Source: Pseudoduganella lurida
Lineage (GTDB): Bacteria; Pseudomonadota; Gammaproteobacteria; Burkholderiales; Burkholderiaceae_D
Assembly (NCBI RefSeq): GCF_007830455.1
Contig: NZ_VLLB01000005.1
Span: forward strand, 425,503 to 489,502
DNA: 64,000 nucleotides
Direction: 5' to 3'
In this document: positions 26,276 to 32,911 of the stretch, one piece after another
Position numbering within the stretch: the stretch's first letter is position 1
Layout of the letters: each line of letters starts with the position of its first letter
Notes under the pieces: generated by a model
Databases searched by the model: none
The model's input: only the letters and a program-made list of their open reading frames with translations
What the model was told of the DNA's origin: nothing
Made by a program: the position numbers and the translations under genes

Positions 26276-27072
26276 CCGAGGGACTGCGCCGCATGCTGGC
26301 GGGCCCGCCGCGGCCCCGCATCGTCACCTTCCTCTCCGCCACGCCGCAGGACGACAAGGGCGCCATGCTCGTCAACCTGGGCGCCTCGCTGGCCCGCGCC
26401 GGCAACGACGTGCTGCTGGTCGATGGCTGCGCGAGCGCACACGGTGTCGCTTCGCGGCTGGGCATCGACAACGGCGCCAGCCTGATCAACGTGGCGCGCC
26501 AGGAATGCGGCCTGAACGAAGTGATCCACGCCGTGCCGCAGGGCTTCAACGTGGTGTCGATGACGCGCGGCGAGATGCGCCGCGGCCCGGAGGAGGCGCG
26601 CCGCCTGGCCAAGGCCTTCGACGTGCTGGCCGCGCAGGCCGGCATCGTGCTGGTGGACGGCGAGTTCGATGGCGAAGCGTTCCCGGTGCCCGTGATGGCC
26701 AGTTCGGAAATCGTCGTGCAGGTGTCGAACAGCGCCACCTCGATCACGAATGCGTACATGATGATCAAGCGCCTGAACCACGAACTGGGCCGCCGCCCGT
26801 TCGGCATCGTCGTTACGGGTGCTTCCGAGAAGGAAGCCCGGGTGGTTTACGATAATATGGCACAGGCGGCAAGCCGTTACCTGGCCGTGAATCTCGTATC
26901 GATGGGATCCGTGCCGGCCGATGAGTACCTGCACCGCGCCGCGCGCCTCGGTCGCGCCGTGGTGGATGCGTTCCCGCTGGCGGGCGCATCGGTGGCGTTT
27001 CGTCAACTGGCGGGGCGGTTTGCGCTGGCCGGCTCGCCGTCACATTTCGCAGGGAGCGGCAACCATTTTTAG
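26251..27072 (+). CDS. flhG: FlhG/FleN-type MinD-like flagellar number regulator with degenerate P-loop
   Basis: A 273-residue ParA/MinD-family protein, the usual antagonist of FlhF. The N-terminal DQAEGLRRML segment is the motif that activates FlhF in other species. The expected deviant Walker A (KGGVGKT) is replaced: RIVTFLSATPQDDKGAMLVNLGASLA aligns with the P-loop region but keeps only K36, with Asp before it and Gly after. Walker A' reads VLLVDGCAS and Walker B LVDGEFDGE. Nucleotide hydrolysis may therefore be altered or lost. GTG start at 26251 with GGGAG six nt upstream. Context between flhF and fliA is decisive for the assignment. Confidence 0.85.
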   Translation: MANFDFDQAEGLRRMLAGPPRPRIVTFLSATPQDDKGAMLVNLGASLARAGNDVLLVDGCASAHGVASRLGIDNGASLINVARQECGLNEVIHAVPQGFNVVSMTRGEMRRGPEEARRLAKAFDVLAAQAGIVLVDGEFDGEAFPVPVMASSEIVVQVSNSATSITNAYMMIKRLNHELGRRPFGIVVTGASEKEARVVYDNMAQAASRYLAVNLVSMGSVPADEYLHRAARLGRAVVDAFPLAGASVAFRQLAGRFALAGSPSHFAGSGNHF

Positions 27073-27091
27073 CGCCATATAAAAAGAATTT

Positions 27092-27823
27092 ATGTACACG
27101 GTCAAAGGGAAGGTAAACAAGGATTCGCTGCTGACGGAGCACATGCCCCTCGTGAAGCGCCTTGCCCACCACATGAAGGCGAAACTGCCGCCCAGCGTGG
27201 AAGTCGATGACCTGGTACAGGCGGGCATGATCGGCCTGCTGGACGCGATCAACCGCTACGAGGAAACCCACGGCGCCCAGTTCGAGACCTATGCCGTGAT
27301 GCGCATCCGCGGCGCCATGCTCGACGAGCTGCGCAGCAGTGACTGGATGCCCCGCACGATGCGCCAGGACATGCGCAAGATCGAGAATGCGATGACGGTG
27401 CTGCAGCAGAAGCTCGGCCGTCCGCCCTCGGAATCCGAAGTGGCGAAATCGCTCAAGCTGTCGCTGGCCGACTACCAGGAAATGCTGGGCGAAGGCGGCG
27501 GCCACCAGCTGGTCTACTACGAAGACTTCAAGAACGAGGATGGCAGCGACAACTTCCTCGACCGCTACGCGCAGGACGAGGATGCCGATCCGCTGCGCGC
27601 CCTGATGGACACCGATTTCCGCCAGGCCGTCATCGACGCGATCGATGCGCTGCCGCCGCGCGAGAAGCTGCTGATGGGCCTGTACTACGAGGAAGAGCTG
27701 AACCTGAAGGAAATCGGCGCCGTGCTGGGCGTCTCCGAATCACGCGTGTCGCAGCTGCACACGCAGGCCGTGGCGCGGCTGCGCGCCACCTTACGGGAGA
27801 ACGCATGGACTGGTCCAGCGTAG
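27092..27823 (+). CDS. fliA: Flagellar sigma factor FliA (sigma28)
   Basis: A 243-residue sigma70-family factor for late flagellar genes. Region 2 is LVKRLAHHMKAKLPPSVEVDDLVQAGMIGLLDAINRYE and FETYAVMRIRGAMLDELR. Region 3 is around GRPPSESEVAKSLKLS, and region 4 is LPPREKLLMGLYYEEELNLKEIGAVLGVSESRVSQLHTQAVARLR. The ATG at 27092 has an A-rich leader. FlgM, its anti-sigma factor, is encoded at 29947-30261. Four matching promoters occur in the window (flgM, flgK, fliD, fliC). The 3' end overlaps motC by 19 nt. Confidence 0.96.
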   Translation: MYTVKGKVNKDSLLTEHMPLVKRLAHHMKAKLPPSVEVDDLVQAGMIGLLDAINRYEETHGAQFETYAVMRIRGAMLDELRSSDWMPRTMRQDMRKIENAMTVLQQKLGRPPSESEVAKSLKLSLADYQEMLGEGGGHQLVYYEDFKNEDGSDNFLDRYAQDEDADPLRALMDTDFRQAVIDAIDALPPREKLLMGLYYEEELNLKEIGAVLGVSESRVSQLHTQAVARLRATLRENAWTGPA

Positions 27824-28551
27824 CGGGGATCCTGCTGGCGCTGGCCGGCCTGGTGGTGGGACAGGCGCTCGAGGGCGGCAAACCGTCCTCGCTGATCCAG
27901 CCCGCCGCCTTCGCGATCGTGGTCATCGGCACCTTCGGCGCCGTGCTGCTGCAGACGCGGCCCGCCACGCTGCGCCGCGGCGTGACGATGCTGCGCTGGA
28001 TCGTGCGCCCGCCGGCCGATACGCGCGTGCTGCTGGCGCGCGACATCCAGGCCTGGAACCAGACGGTGCGCCGCGAAGGCCCGCTGGCGCTGGAACGACA
28101 CATGACCAACGCGCGCAACCACTTCCTGCAGAAGGGCCTGCGCATGATCATCGACGGCATCCAGCCGGACAAGGTGCGCCAGGCGCTCGACATGGAGATC
28201 ACCGCCTTCGAGACGGCCGAACGGCAGGCCGTGCGCATCTGGGAGTCCGCAGCCGGCTATTCGCCCACGATCGGCATCCTGGGCGCCGTGCTGGGCCTGA
28301 TCCACGTGATGGAAAACCTCAGCGACCCGGCCCGCCTCGGCCCCGGCATTGCGGTGGCCTTCGTCTCCACCATCTATGGCGTGGGCCTGGCCAACCTGTT
28401 CTTCTACCCGATCGCGAACAAGCTCAAGAACATCGTCATCGCCCAGGTGCACCAGCAGGAGATCGCCGCCGCCGTGTTCCACGACATCGCCACCGGCGAC
28501 TTCTCGCGCATCATGGACGAGCGCATCGCCACGCTGATGCGGGATCACTGA
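27805..28551 (+). CDS. motC: Flagellar stator protein MotC (MotA family)
   Basis: A 248-residue MotA-type stator subunit with four predicted transmembrane helices, two near the N-terminus and two in the stretch TIGILGAVLGLIHVMENL...GIAVAFVSTIYGVGLANLFFYPIANKL. The Pro-containing helix and the large cytoplasmic loop (about residues 65-150) are standard. Linkage to fliA and to a MotD-type partner suggests the MotC branch described in Pseudomonas. The ATG lies within the end of fliA, so translation is probably coupled. Confidence 0.92.
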   Translation: MDWSSVAGILLALAGLVVGQALEGGKPSSLIQPAAFAIVVIGTFGAVLLQTRPATLRRGVTMLRWIVRPPADTRVLLARDIQAWNQTVRREGPLALERHMTNARNHFLQKGLRMIIDGIQPDKVRQALDMEITAFETAERQAVRIWESAAGYSPTIGILGAVLGLIHVMENLSDPARLGPGIAVAFVSTIYGVGLANLFFYPIANKLKNIVIAQVHQQEIAAAVFHDIATGDFSRIMDERIATLMRDH

Positions 28552-28579
28552 CATGAGCGCGCGTTATGGGTGACCTGTC

Positions 28580-29374
28580 ATGAGCGTTCAATATCGCCGC
28601 GCCCGCAAGCCGTTCGACGACGAACCGGAAAACCATGAGCGCTGGCTGATCTCGTACGCCGACTTCATCACCTTGCTGTTCGCGTTCTTTGTCGTCATGT
28701 ATGCGATCTCGTCGGTCAACATCGGCCGCTACCGCATCTTCTCCGATTCGCTGGGCGAGGCGCTGGGCGGACAGGGCGCCAACGTCAAGCCCAACACGGA
28801 AGTGCTGAACCAGCCGATCCCGAACCCGAACCTGAAGAAGCGCACCGAGCTGATGCAGCGCGAGAAGTCCTCGATGACGAAGCTGGCGCAGGACCTGCAG
28901 TCGACCATGGCGCCGCTCGTCAAGGAAGGCAAGGTGCGCGTGACGCAGAACAGCCGCGGCGTGTCCGTCGAGATCAATGCCAGCGTGCTGTTCGACCCGG
29001 CCGCGGCCAAGCTCACGCCGGAATCGCAGGAGGCCCTGCTGGCCGTGGCCACGCTGCTGAAGAACGATCCGCACGCGGTGCAGGTGGAAGGCCATACGGA
29101 CGACCAGCCGGTGCGCAACCTGTATGCGTCGAACTGGGAACTGTCGTCGGTGCGCGCCGCCACCGTGGTGCGGCTGTTCATCGAGGCGGGCGTGGCGCCG
29201 GAACGGCTGACCGCCGTCGGCCATGCATCGAACCATCCGGTGGCGTCGAACGACGACCCGATCGGCCGCGCCCGCAACCGGCGCGTGGCGGTCACGATCC
29301 TGTCGGCCGTGCCGGATCCGGATGTGGAGATTCCCACCACGCCGCCAGTCGAGCCGCCGGCGGTGGGGCAATAA
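28580..29374 (+). CDS. motD: Flagellar stator protein MotD (MotB family)
   Basis: A 264-residue MotB-type subunit. A single transmembrane helix contains the proton-carrying Asp (D28) in WLISYADFITLLFAFFVVMYAIS. A plug/linker follows, then a C-terminal OmpA-like peptidoglycan-binding domain with VEGHTDDQPVRN and NRRVAVTIL. The tail is Pro-rich. A six-codon frame that also begins ATGAGCG lies 27 bp before the start, in the motC-motD spacer. A REP-like hairpin follows the stop. Confidence 0.93.
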   Translation: MSVQYRRARKPFDDEPENHERWLISYADFITLLFAFFVVMYAISSVNIGRYRIFSDSLGEALGGQGANVKPNTEVLNQPIPNPNLKKRTELMQREKSSMTKLAQDLQSTMAPLVKEGKVRVTQNSRGVSVEINASVLFDPAAAKLTPESQEALLAVATLLKNDPHAVQVEGHTDDQPVRNLYASNWELSSVRAATVVRLFIEAGVAPERLTAVGHASNHPVASNDDPIGRARNRRVAVTILSAVPDPDVEIPTTPPVEPPAVGQ

Positions 29375-29380
29375 ACGAAA

Positions 29381-29421
29381 GTTGCCTGAAAAATGGGGTC
29401 TGTCCCCATTTTTCAGGCAAC
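29381..29421. repeat. 18-bp perfect inverted repeat around GGGGTCTGTCCCC
   Basis: GTTGCCTGAAAAATGGGG (29381-29398) is perfectly complementary to 29404-29421, with a 5-nt loop. The GGGG/CCCC core places it in the same broad family as the other palindromes here. It lies between convergent motD and flgN and would fold very stably in either transcript. Confidence 0.85.
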
Positions 29422-29444
29422 AAAAAACCGGGCAATGCCCGGTT
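29422..29444 (-). terminator. rho-independent terminator of flgN
   Basis: On the minus strand AACCGGGC-ATT-GCCCGGTT is followed by an uninterrupted run of T (29422-29427). It lies 25 bp after the flgN stop. Confidence 0.85.
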
Positions 29445-29469
29445 CTCGGATGACGCAAGCGGCGTGTGA

Positions 29470-29937
29470 TCAGCCGGCCAGGAAACCGCGTGACGTGGTG
29501 TTCGGCGTGGTGCGGCCCGAGGGACCGTAGACGCCACCTGTCTGTGCCGGCGGGCGCAGCGCCTGCAGGCCCGATTGCGTGTGGGCCAGCTGCTTGTTGA
29601 TCAGCATGCCGTTCAGGCGGTTCAGTTCCTTCGCTTCGCGCGTTTCGGCCAGCACCTGCTGCCACAAGCTGCCGTCTTCCGGCGTGCCATGCGCGGCCAG
29701 CCAGGTTTCCATGCCGGCCTCGCGTGCCTCGAAGCCCGCTTCGCCCAGCGCCGCGTGGCGCTCGCCGGACAGCGCCGCCATGCGGCCGATCAGGTCGGAC
29801 TTCTGCGGCGTGAGCGCCGAGAGCTTGTCGATGTCGGCGGCCACCAGCGACTGCTGTTCTTCCTTCAGGATGTCCAGCAGGGAGGTGATCAGGCGCAGTT
29901 CTTCGCGCAGGACCAGGATGGGGGCGCCGTCATGCAT
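29470..29937 (-). CDS. flgN: Flagellar chaperone FlgN
   Basis: A 155-residue helical protein that chaperones FlgK and FlgL for export. The N-terminal helices (LREELRLITSLLDILKEEQQSLVAADIDKLSALTPQKSDLIGRMAAL) are typical of FlgN, and the C-terminal NGMLINKQLAHTQSGLQAL is the substrate-binding region. The Gly/Thr/Pro-rich tail is disordered. It directly follows flgM and ends before a strong terminator. Confidence 0.9.
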   Translation of the reverse strand: MHDGAPILVLREELRLITSLLDILKEEQQSLVAADIDKLSALTPQKSDLIGRMAALSGERHAALGEAGFEAREAGMETWLAAHGTPEDGSLWQQVLAETREAKELNRLNGMLINKQLAHTQSGLQALRPPAQTGGVYGPSGRTTPNTTSRGFLAG

Positions 29938-29946
29938 GGTATAGCC

Positions 29947-30261
29947 TTAACGTTGGCGGGAATGCAGCAGATCCTTGACCGTGTCCAGCAGGCCGTCTGC
30001 CACTTTCTCCGAGTTGACCTGGAACTCGCCATCGGCGATGGCAAGCTTGATACGTTCCACTTTCTTCGTGTCGAACACGCCACTGCTGCTGCTCGTGGCC
30101 AGTGCCTGGCCCTGCGAGGACAGCTTCACGCTGTCGGTATTGGTGCCGGCGGCAGTGGTGGCCGCGGCCTTTTCGGCATTGCGCGCATTCGACGCGGATG
30201 AGTTCGCCGCCGTGCTGGTCGCCGGCAGGCCCGCGTTCTTCACTGAATCGTTGATTTTCAC
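29947..30261 (-). CDS. flgM: Anti-sigma28 factor FlgM
   Basis: A 104-residue, mostly disordered protein that inhibits FliA until it is exported. It starts MKINDSVKNAG; the central Ala/Ser/Thr-rich part is low complexity. The C-terminal half (TKKVERIKLAIADGEFQVNSEKVADGLLDTVKDLL) is the conserved FliA-binding region. AGGAAG lies 9 nt before the ATG. A near-consensus FliA promoter just upstream gives feedback control. Confidence 0.94.
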   Translation of the reverse strand: MKINDSVKNAGLPATSTAANSSASNARNAEKAAATTAAGTNTDSVKLSSQGQALATSSSSGVFDTKKVERIKLAIADGEFQVNSEKVADGLLDTVKDLLHSRQR

Positions 30262-30320
30262 AGCATCTTCCTCGTCTGGTGGGAGCTAGTACTCCGCGCT
30301 TTTTTCAAGCATACGAGTTC

Positions 30321-30347
30321 TTAACGGCGTGGACGATGCAAACTTTA
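30321..30347 (-). promoter_or_regulatory. FliA (sigma28) promoter of flgMN
   Basis: On the minus strand TAAAGTTT (30340-30347, 8/8) is separated by exactly 11 bp from GCCGTTAA (30321-30328, 7/8 to GCCGATAA). It lies directly after the flgA stop, so flgMN has its own class III promoter besides any read-through from flgA. Confidence 0.88.
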
Positions 30348-30366
30348 GCATGGCGTGCCGAAATAA

Positions 30367-31092
30367 TCAGAACGCCACTTCCACCAGTCCGCCGGCCCGC
30401 GCGATGCCGCTGACGGCCTGGCCGGCGGCCGTGCGCACCTGCACCACCTGGCCATCGGCGGCGTTGGCCACGGCCTTGCCTTCCGACGATACCGAGAAGC
30501 CATTGCCGCTGGAAACCAGCCTGACCTTCTCGCCGTTCTTCACCACCGGCTGGCTGCGCAGCGCATCGAGGCGCAGCGGCGTGCCGGCCGAAATGGAAAC
30601 ATTGCTGGTACGGCCAAGCACCTGCGCCTTGTCGGTGGCGATGCTGGCCGGCAGCGTCGCCAGGTCGCCCTGCATCGTCACCAGCTGGCCTTCCGTGATC
30701 GCCTGGCCCTGCGACAGCGGCGTGGCGGCGGCGATGTAGTTGCCGAGCACGCCGACATTGGCCTGGATATAGACCGTCCACGGCGTCGGTGCCGCGCAAC
30801 GCACGCCCACCGTCGTCTTGCCCCACGCTTTGCTGCCGGGCATCAGGAACGCTTCCGGCGCGGGGCAGGCCGCCAGCTTCATGCGCGCATCGATATTGCC
30901 GACCGTGACCGTCACCTTGCCGGGCAGGCCGGCGCTCTGCACCTGCAGGAACTGCTCGACGGTCTGGCGCAGCGCGGCCGGGTTCATGGCATCGGCCTGG
31001 GCGGTGCCGGCAGCGAAGGCGGCGATGGCGAATAACAGGGATTTCTTGGCGGCTCGATTCATGGCGGCTTGATTCATGGCGACTCGATTCAT
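30367..31092 (-). CDS. flgA: Flagellar P-ring chaperone FlgA
   Basis: Up to 241 residues; a periplasmic protein needed for P-ring assembly. A signal peptide is visible as KKSLLFAIAAFAAGTAQADA. The SAF-like C-terminal domain (NYIAAATPLSQGQAITEGQLVTMQGDL, GTPLRLDALRSQPVVKNGEKVRL, AAGQAVSGIARAGGLVEV) is intact. The 5' end is odd: three in-frame 15-bp tandem copies each begin with ATG (31092, 31077, 31062) and encode MNRVA-MNQAA-MNRAA. Any of the three could start translation. It is divergent from flgB. Confidence 0.93.
   Translation of the reverse strand: MNRVAMNQAAMNRAAKKSLLFAIAAFAAGTAQADAMNPAALRQTVEQFLQVQSAGLPGKVTVTVGNIDARMKLAACPAPEAFLMPGSKAWGKTTVGVRCAAPTPWTVYIQANVGVLGNYIAAATPLSQGQAITEGQLVTMQGDLATLPASIATDKAQVLGRTSNVSISAGTPLRLDALRSQPVVKNGEKVRLVSSGNGFSVSSEGKAVANAADGQVVQVRTAAGQAVSGIARAGGLVEVAF
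31048..31092 (-). repeat. Three 15-bp tandem repeats carrying alternative flgA starts
   Basis: Minus-strand units ATGAATCGAGTCGCC, ATGAATCAAGCCGCC and ATGAATCGAGCCGCC follow each other without gap. Each unit is 5 codons, so copy-number change keeps the frame. Confidence 0.93.
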
Positions 31093-31190
31093 GGCGATCT
31101 ATGCGGGGCAGGACAACGGTGCATGGCCGCCATGTTACGCGCGAGACCGCCCCGGAAAGCCGAGAACAGGCGCGAAAAGCCGTTCCTGTT

Positions 31191-31206
31191 TGGCCGATCA
31201 TTTGCC
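31191..31206 (+). promoter_or_regulatory. Sigma54 (-24/-12) promoter of the flgB operon
   Basis: TGGCCGATCATTTGCC carries TGGC at -24 and TTGC at -12 with the invariant GG and GC spaced correctly. The predicted start lies near 31217, about 38 bp before flgB. It is the best sigma54-like site I found among the flagellar operons. Confidence 0.55.
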
Positions 31207-31254
31207 GTACGGCATACGTATGATGAATCCTGTCACCGATGGAAGGATGCCGTC

Positions 31255-31671
31255 ATGCTGGGAAAACTCGACAATCACCTGCGCTTCAACGAACTGGCAC
31301 TGAGCCTGCGTTCCACGCGGCAGAGCGTGCTGGCATCGAACATTGCGAATGCCGACACGCCGAACTACAAGGCGCGCGACATCGACTTCACGTCCGCGCT
31401 GCAGAGTGCGCTGGCCAATACGAATGCCACGGGCTCGCTGAACACGACAGCGGCGCGGCATTTCCAGAATCCGGCGCCGGACGGCAGCACGCTGGCCGAC
31501 GGCACGCCCCTGCAGTACCGCGGCGTGGTGCAGGGCGCGGTGGATGGCAACACGGTCGACATGGATGTCGAACGCAACCAGTTCGCCGACAACGCCTTGC
31601 GCTACGAAGCGGGCGTCACGTTCATCAACAGCCAGATCAAGGGCCTGATGACGGCGATCCAGGGTCAGTAA
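31255..31671 (+). CDS. flgB: Flagellar basal-body rod protein FlgB
   Basis: A 138-residue proximal rod protein. The N-terminal rod motif is SLRSTRQSVLASNIANADTPNYKARDIDF and the C-terminal helix ends YEAGVTFINSQIKGLMTAIQGQ. The ATG at 31255 follows GGAAGGA; upstream extensions run into the flgA region and are not supported. First gene of flgBCDEFGHIJ. Confidence 0.95.
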   Translation: MLGKLDNHLRFNELALSLRSTRQSVLASNIANADTPNYKARDIDFTSALQSALANTNATGSLNTTAARHFQNPAPDGSTLADGTPLQYRGVVQGAVDGNTVDMDVERNQFADNALRYEAGVTFINSQIKGLMTAIQGQ

Positions 31672-31696
31672 GCGGTATTAGAGAGAGGAGGGCGTC

Positions 31697-32101
31697 ATGT
31701 CACTGTTTTCGATTTTCAATGTGTCCGGTTCGGCCATGAGCGCGCAGTCGCAGCGCCTGAACGTCGTTGCCAGCAACCTGGCCAATGCGGACAGCGCCAC
31801 CAGCGCGTCCGGCGAGGCGTATCGCGCCAAGCAGGTGGTGTTCGAAGCGACACCCTCGGCCAACAACGCCTCCACCGGCGTCAAGGTGCAGCAGGTAATC
31901 GAGGATCCGTCGCCGATGAAGCTGGTGTACGACCCGAAGAGCCCGCTGGCCGACGAAAAGGGCTACGTGACGATGCCCAACGTGAACGTGGTCGACGAGA
32001 TGGTCAACATGCTGTCCGCCTCGCGCTCCTACCAGAACAATGTCGAGACGATGAACGCGGCCAAGAGCATGCTGCTCAAGACCCTGACCATCGGTCAGTA
32101 A
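31697..32101 (+). CDS. flgC: Flagellar basal-body rod protein FlgC
   Basis: A 134-residue rod protein with the N-terminal motif [27 protein letters not shown] and the C-terminal [42 protein letters not shown] precedes the ATG by 5 nt. The distance to flgB is 25 bp. Confidence 0.96.
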   Translation: MSLFSIFNVSGSAMSAQSQRLNVVASNLANADSATSASGEAYRAKQVVFEATPSANNASTGVKVQQVIEDPSPMKLVYDPKSPLADEKGYVTMPNVNVVDEMVNMLSASRSYQNNVETMNAAKSMLLKTLTIGQ

Positions 32102-32121
32102 CCGGATTACAGGAAAACACC

Positions 32122-32802
32122 ATGGCCGTTACCGCCACCAACACCACGCCCGTCTCGCAGTCGCTGCTGGACACGATGAACACCAAGTCCACGTCCGGCA
32201 GCAGCGACATCTCGGCCGACCAGGACAAGTTCATGACGCTGCTGCTCGCGCAGCTGCAGAACCAGGATCCGCTCAATCCCCTGGACAACGCCCAGGTCAC
32301 CAGCCAGCTGGCGCAGCTCAATACCGTCACGGGCATCAACAAGCTGAACGACACGCTGGAAACGCTGAAGACGGACATGGCCGCCTCGCAGTCCACGCAG
32401 GCCGTGAACATGATCAACCACGGCGTGCTGGCCGCCGGCAAGGGCATGCAGGTCTCGGAAGGCAAGGCCATCTTCGGCCTGGAGCTGGGCTCGGCCGCCG
32501 ACACGGTGCAGGTGGACATCAAGAACAGCAGCGGCAAGGTGGTGCATTCGATCTCGATGACGAACGTCGATGCGGGCGTGCTGCCGCTGGCGTGGGACGG
32601 CAAGCTGACCGACGGCACCACCGCGGCCGATGGCACCTACACGCTAGCCGTGACGGCGACCAGTGCCGGCAAGACGCTGACCGATGCCCAGACGCTGTCG
32701 TTCGGCACCGTGGCCAGCGTGTCGACGGGCCCGACGGGCGCAAAGCTCAACGTGCCATCGCTCGGCCAGCTGACGATGGACGACATCAAGCAGGTGCTCT
32801 GA
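32122..32802 (+). CDS. flgD: Flagellar hook assembly (hook-cap) protein FlgD
   Basis: A 226-residue hook-cap protein. The conserved N-terminal part is DQDKFMTLLLAQLQNQDPLNPLDNAQVTSQLAQLNTVTGINKLN. The C-terminal part contains FlgD Ig/tudor-like strands (DGKLTDGTTAADGTYTLAVTATSAGKT). It ends SLGQLTMDDIKQVL. It is followed by a 12-bp tandem repeat before flgE. Confidence 0.95.
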   Translation: MAVTATNTTPVSQSLLDTMNTKSTSGSSDISADQDKFMTLLLAQLQNQDPLNPLDNAQVTSQLAQLNTVTGINKLNDTLETLKTDMAASQSTQAVNMINHGVLAAGKGMQVSEGKAIFGLELGSAADTVQVDIKNSSGKVVHSISMTNVDAGVLPLAWDGKLTDGTTAADGTYTLAVTATSAGKTLTDAQTLSFGTVASVSTGPTGAKLNVPSLGQLTMDDIKQVL

Positions 32803-32833
32803 GCACACCGGAATCACCGGCCACACTTTTTTC

Positions 32834-32893
32834 AGTACCTAAGTTAGTACCTAACTTAGTACCTAACTTAGTACCTAACTTAGTACCCAACAT
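32834..32893. repeat. Five 12-bp tandem repeats between flgD and flgE
   Basis: Five units of consensus AGTACCTAACTT occupy 32834-32893; the middle three are identical, the first has one change and the last three. They are AT-rich against GC-rich flanks. Units one and two together form a palindrome, AAGTTAG-TAC-CTAACTT. They end 18 bp before the flgE start. Confidence 0.95.
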
Positions 32894-32911
32894 TTTCAAG
32901 CAGAGGACATC

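Noticed and set aside
31069..31254. N-terminal extension of FlgB
   Set aside because: It crosses the sigma54-like promoter and the flgA repeat. ATG 31255 has a good ribosome binding site and gives the family's start.
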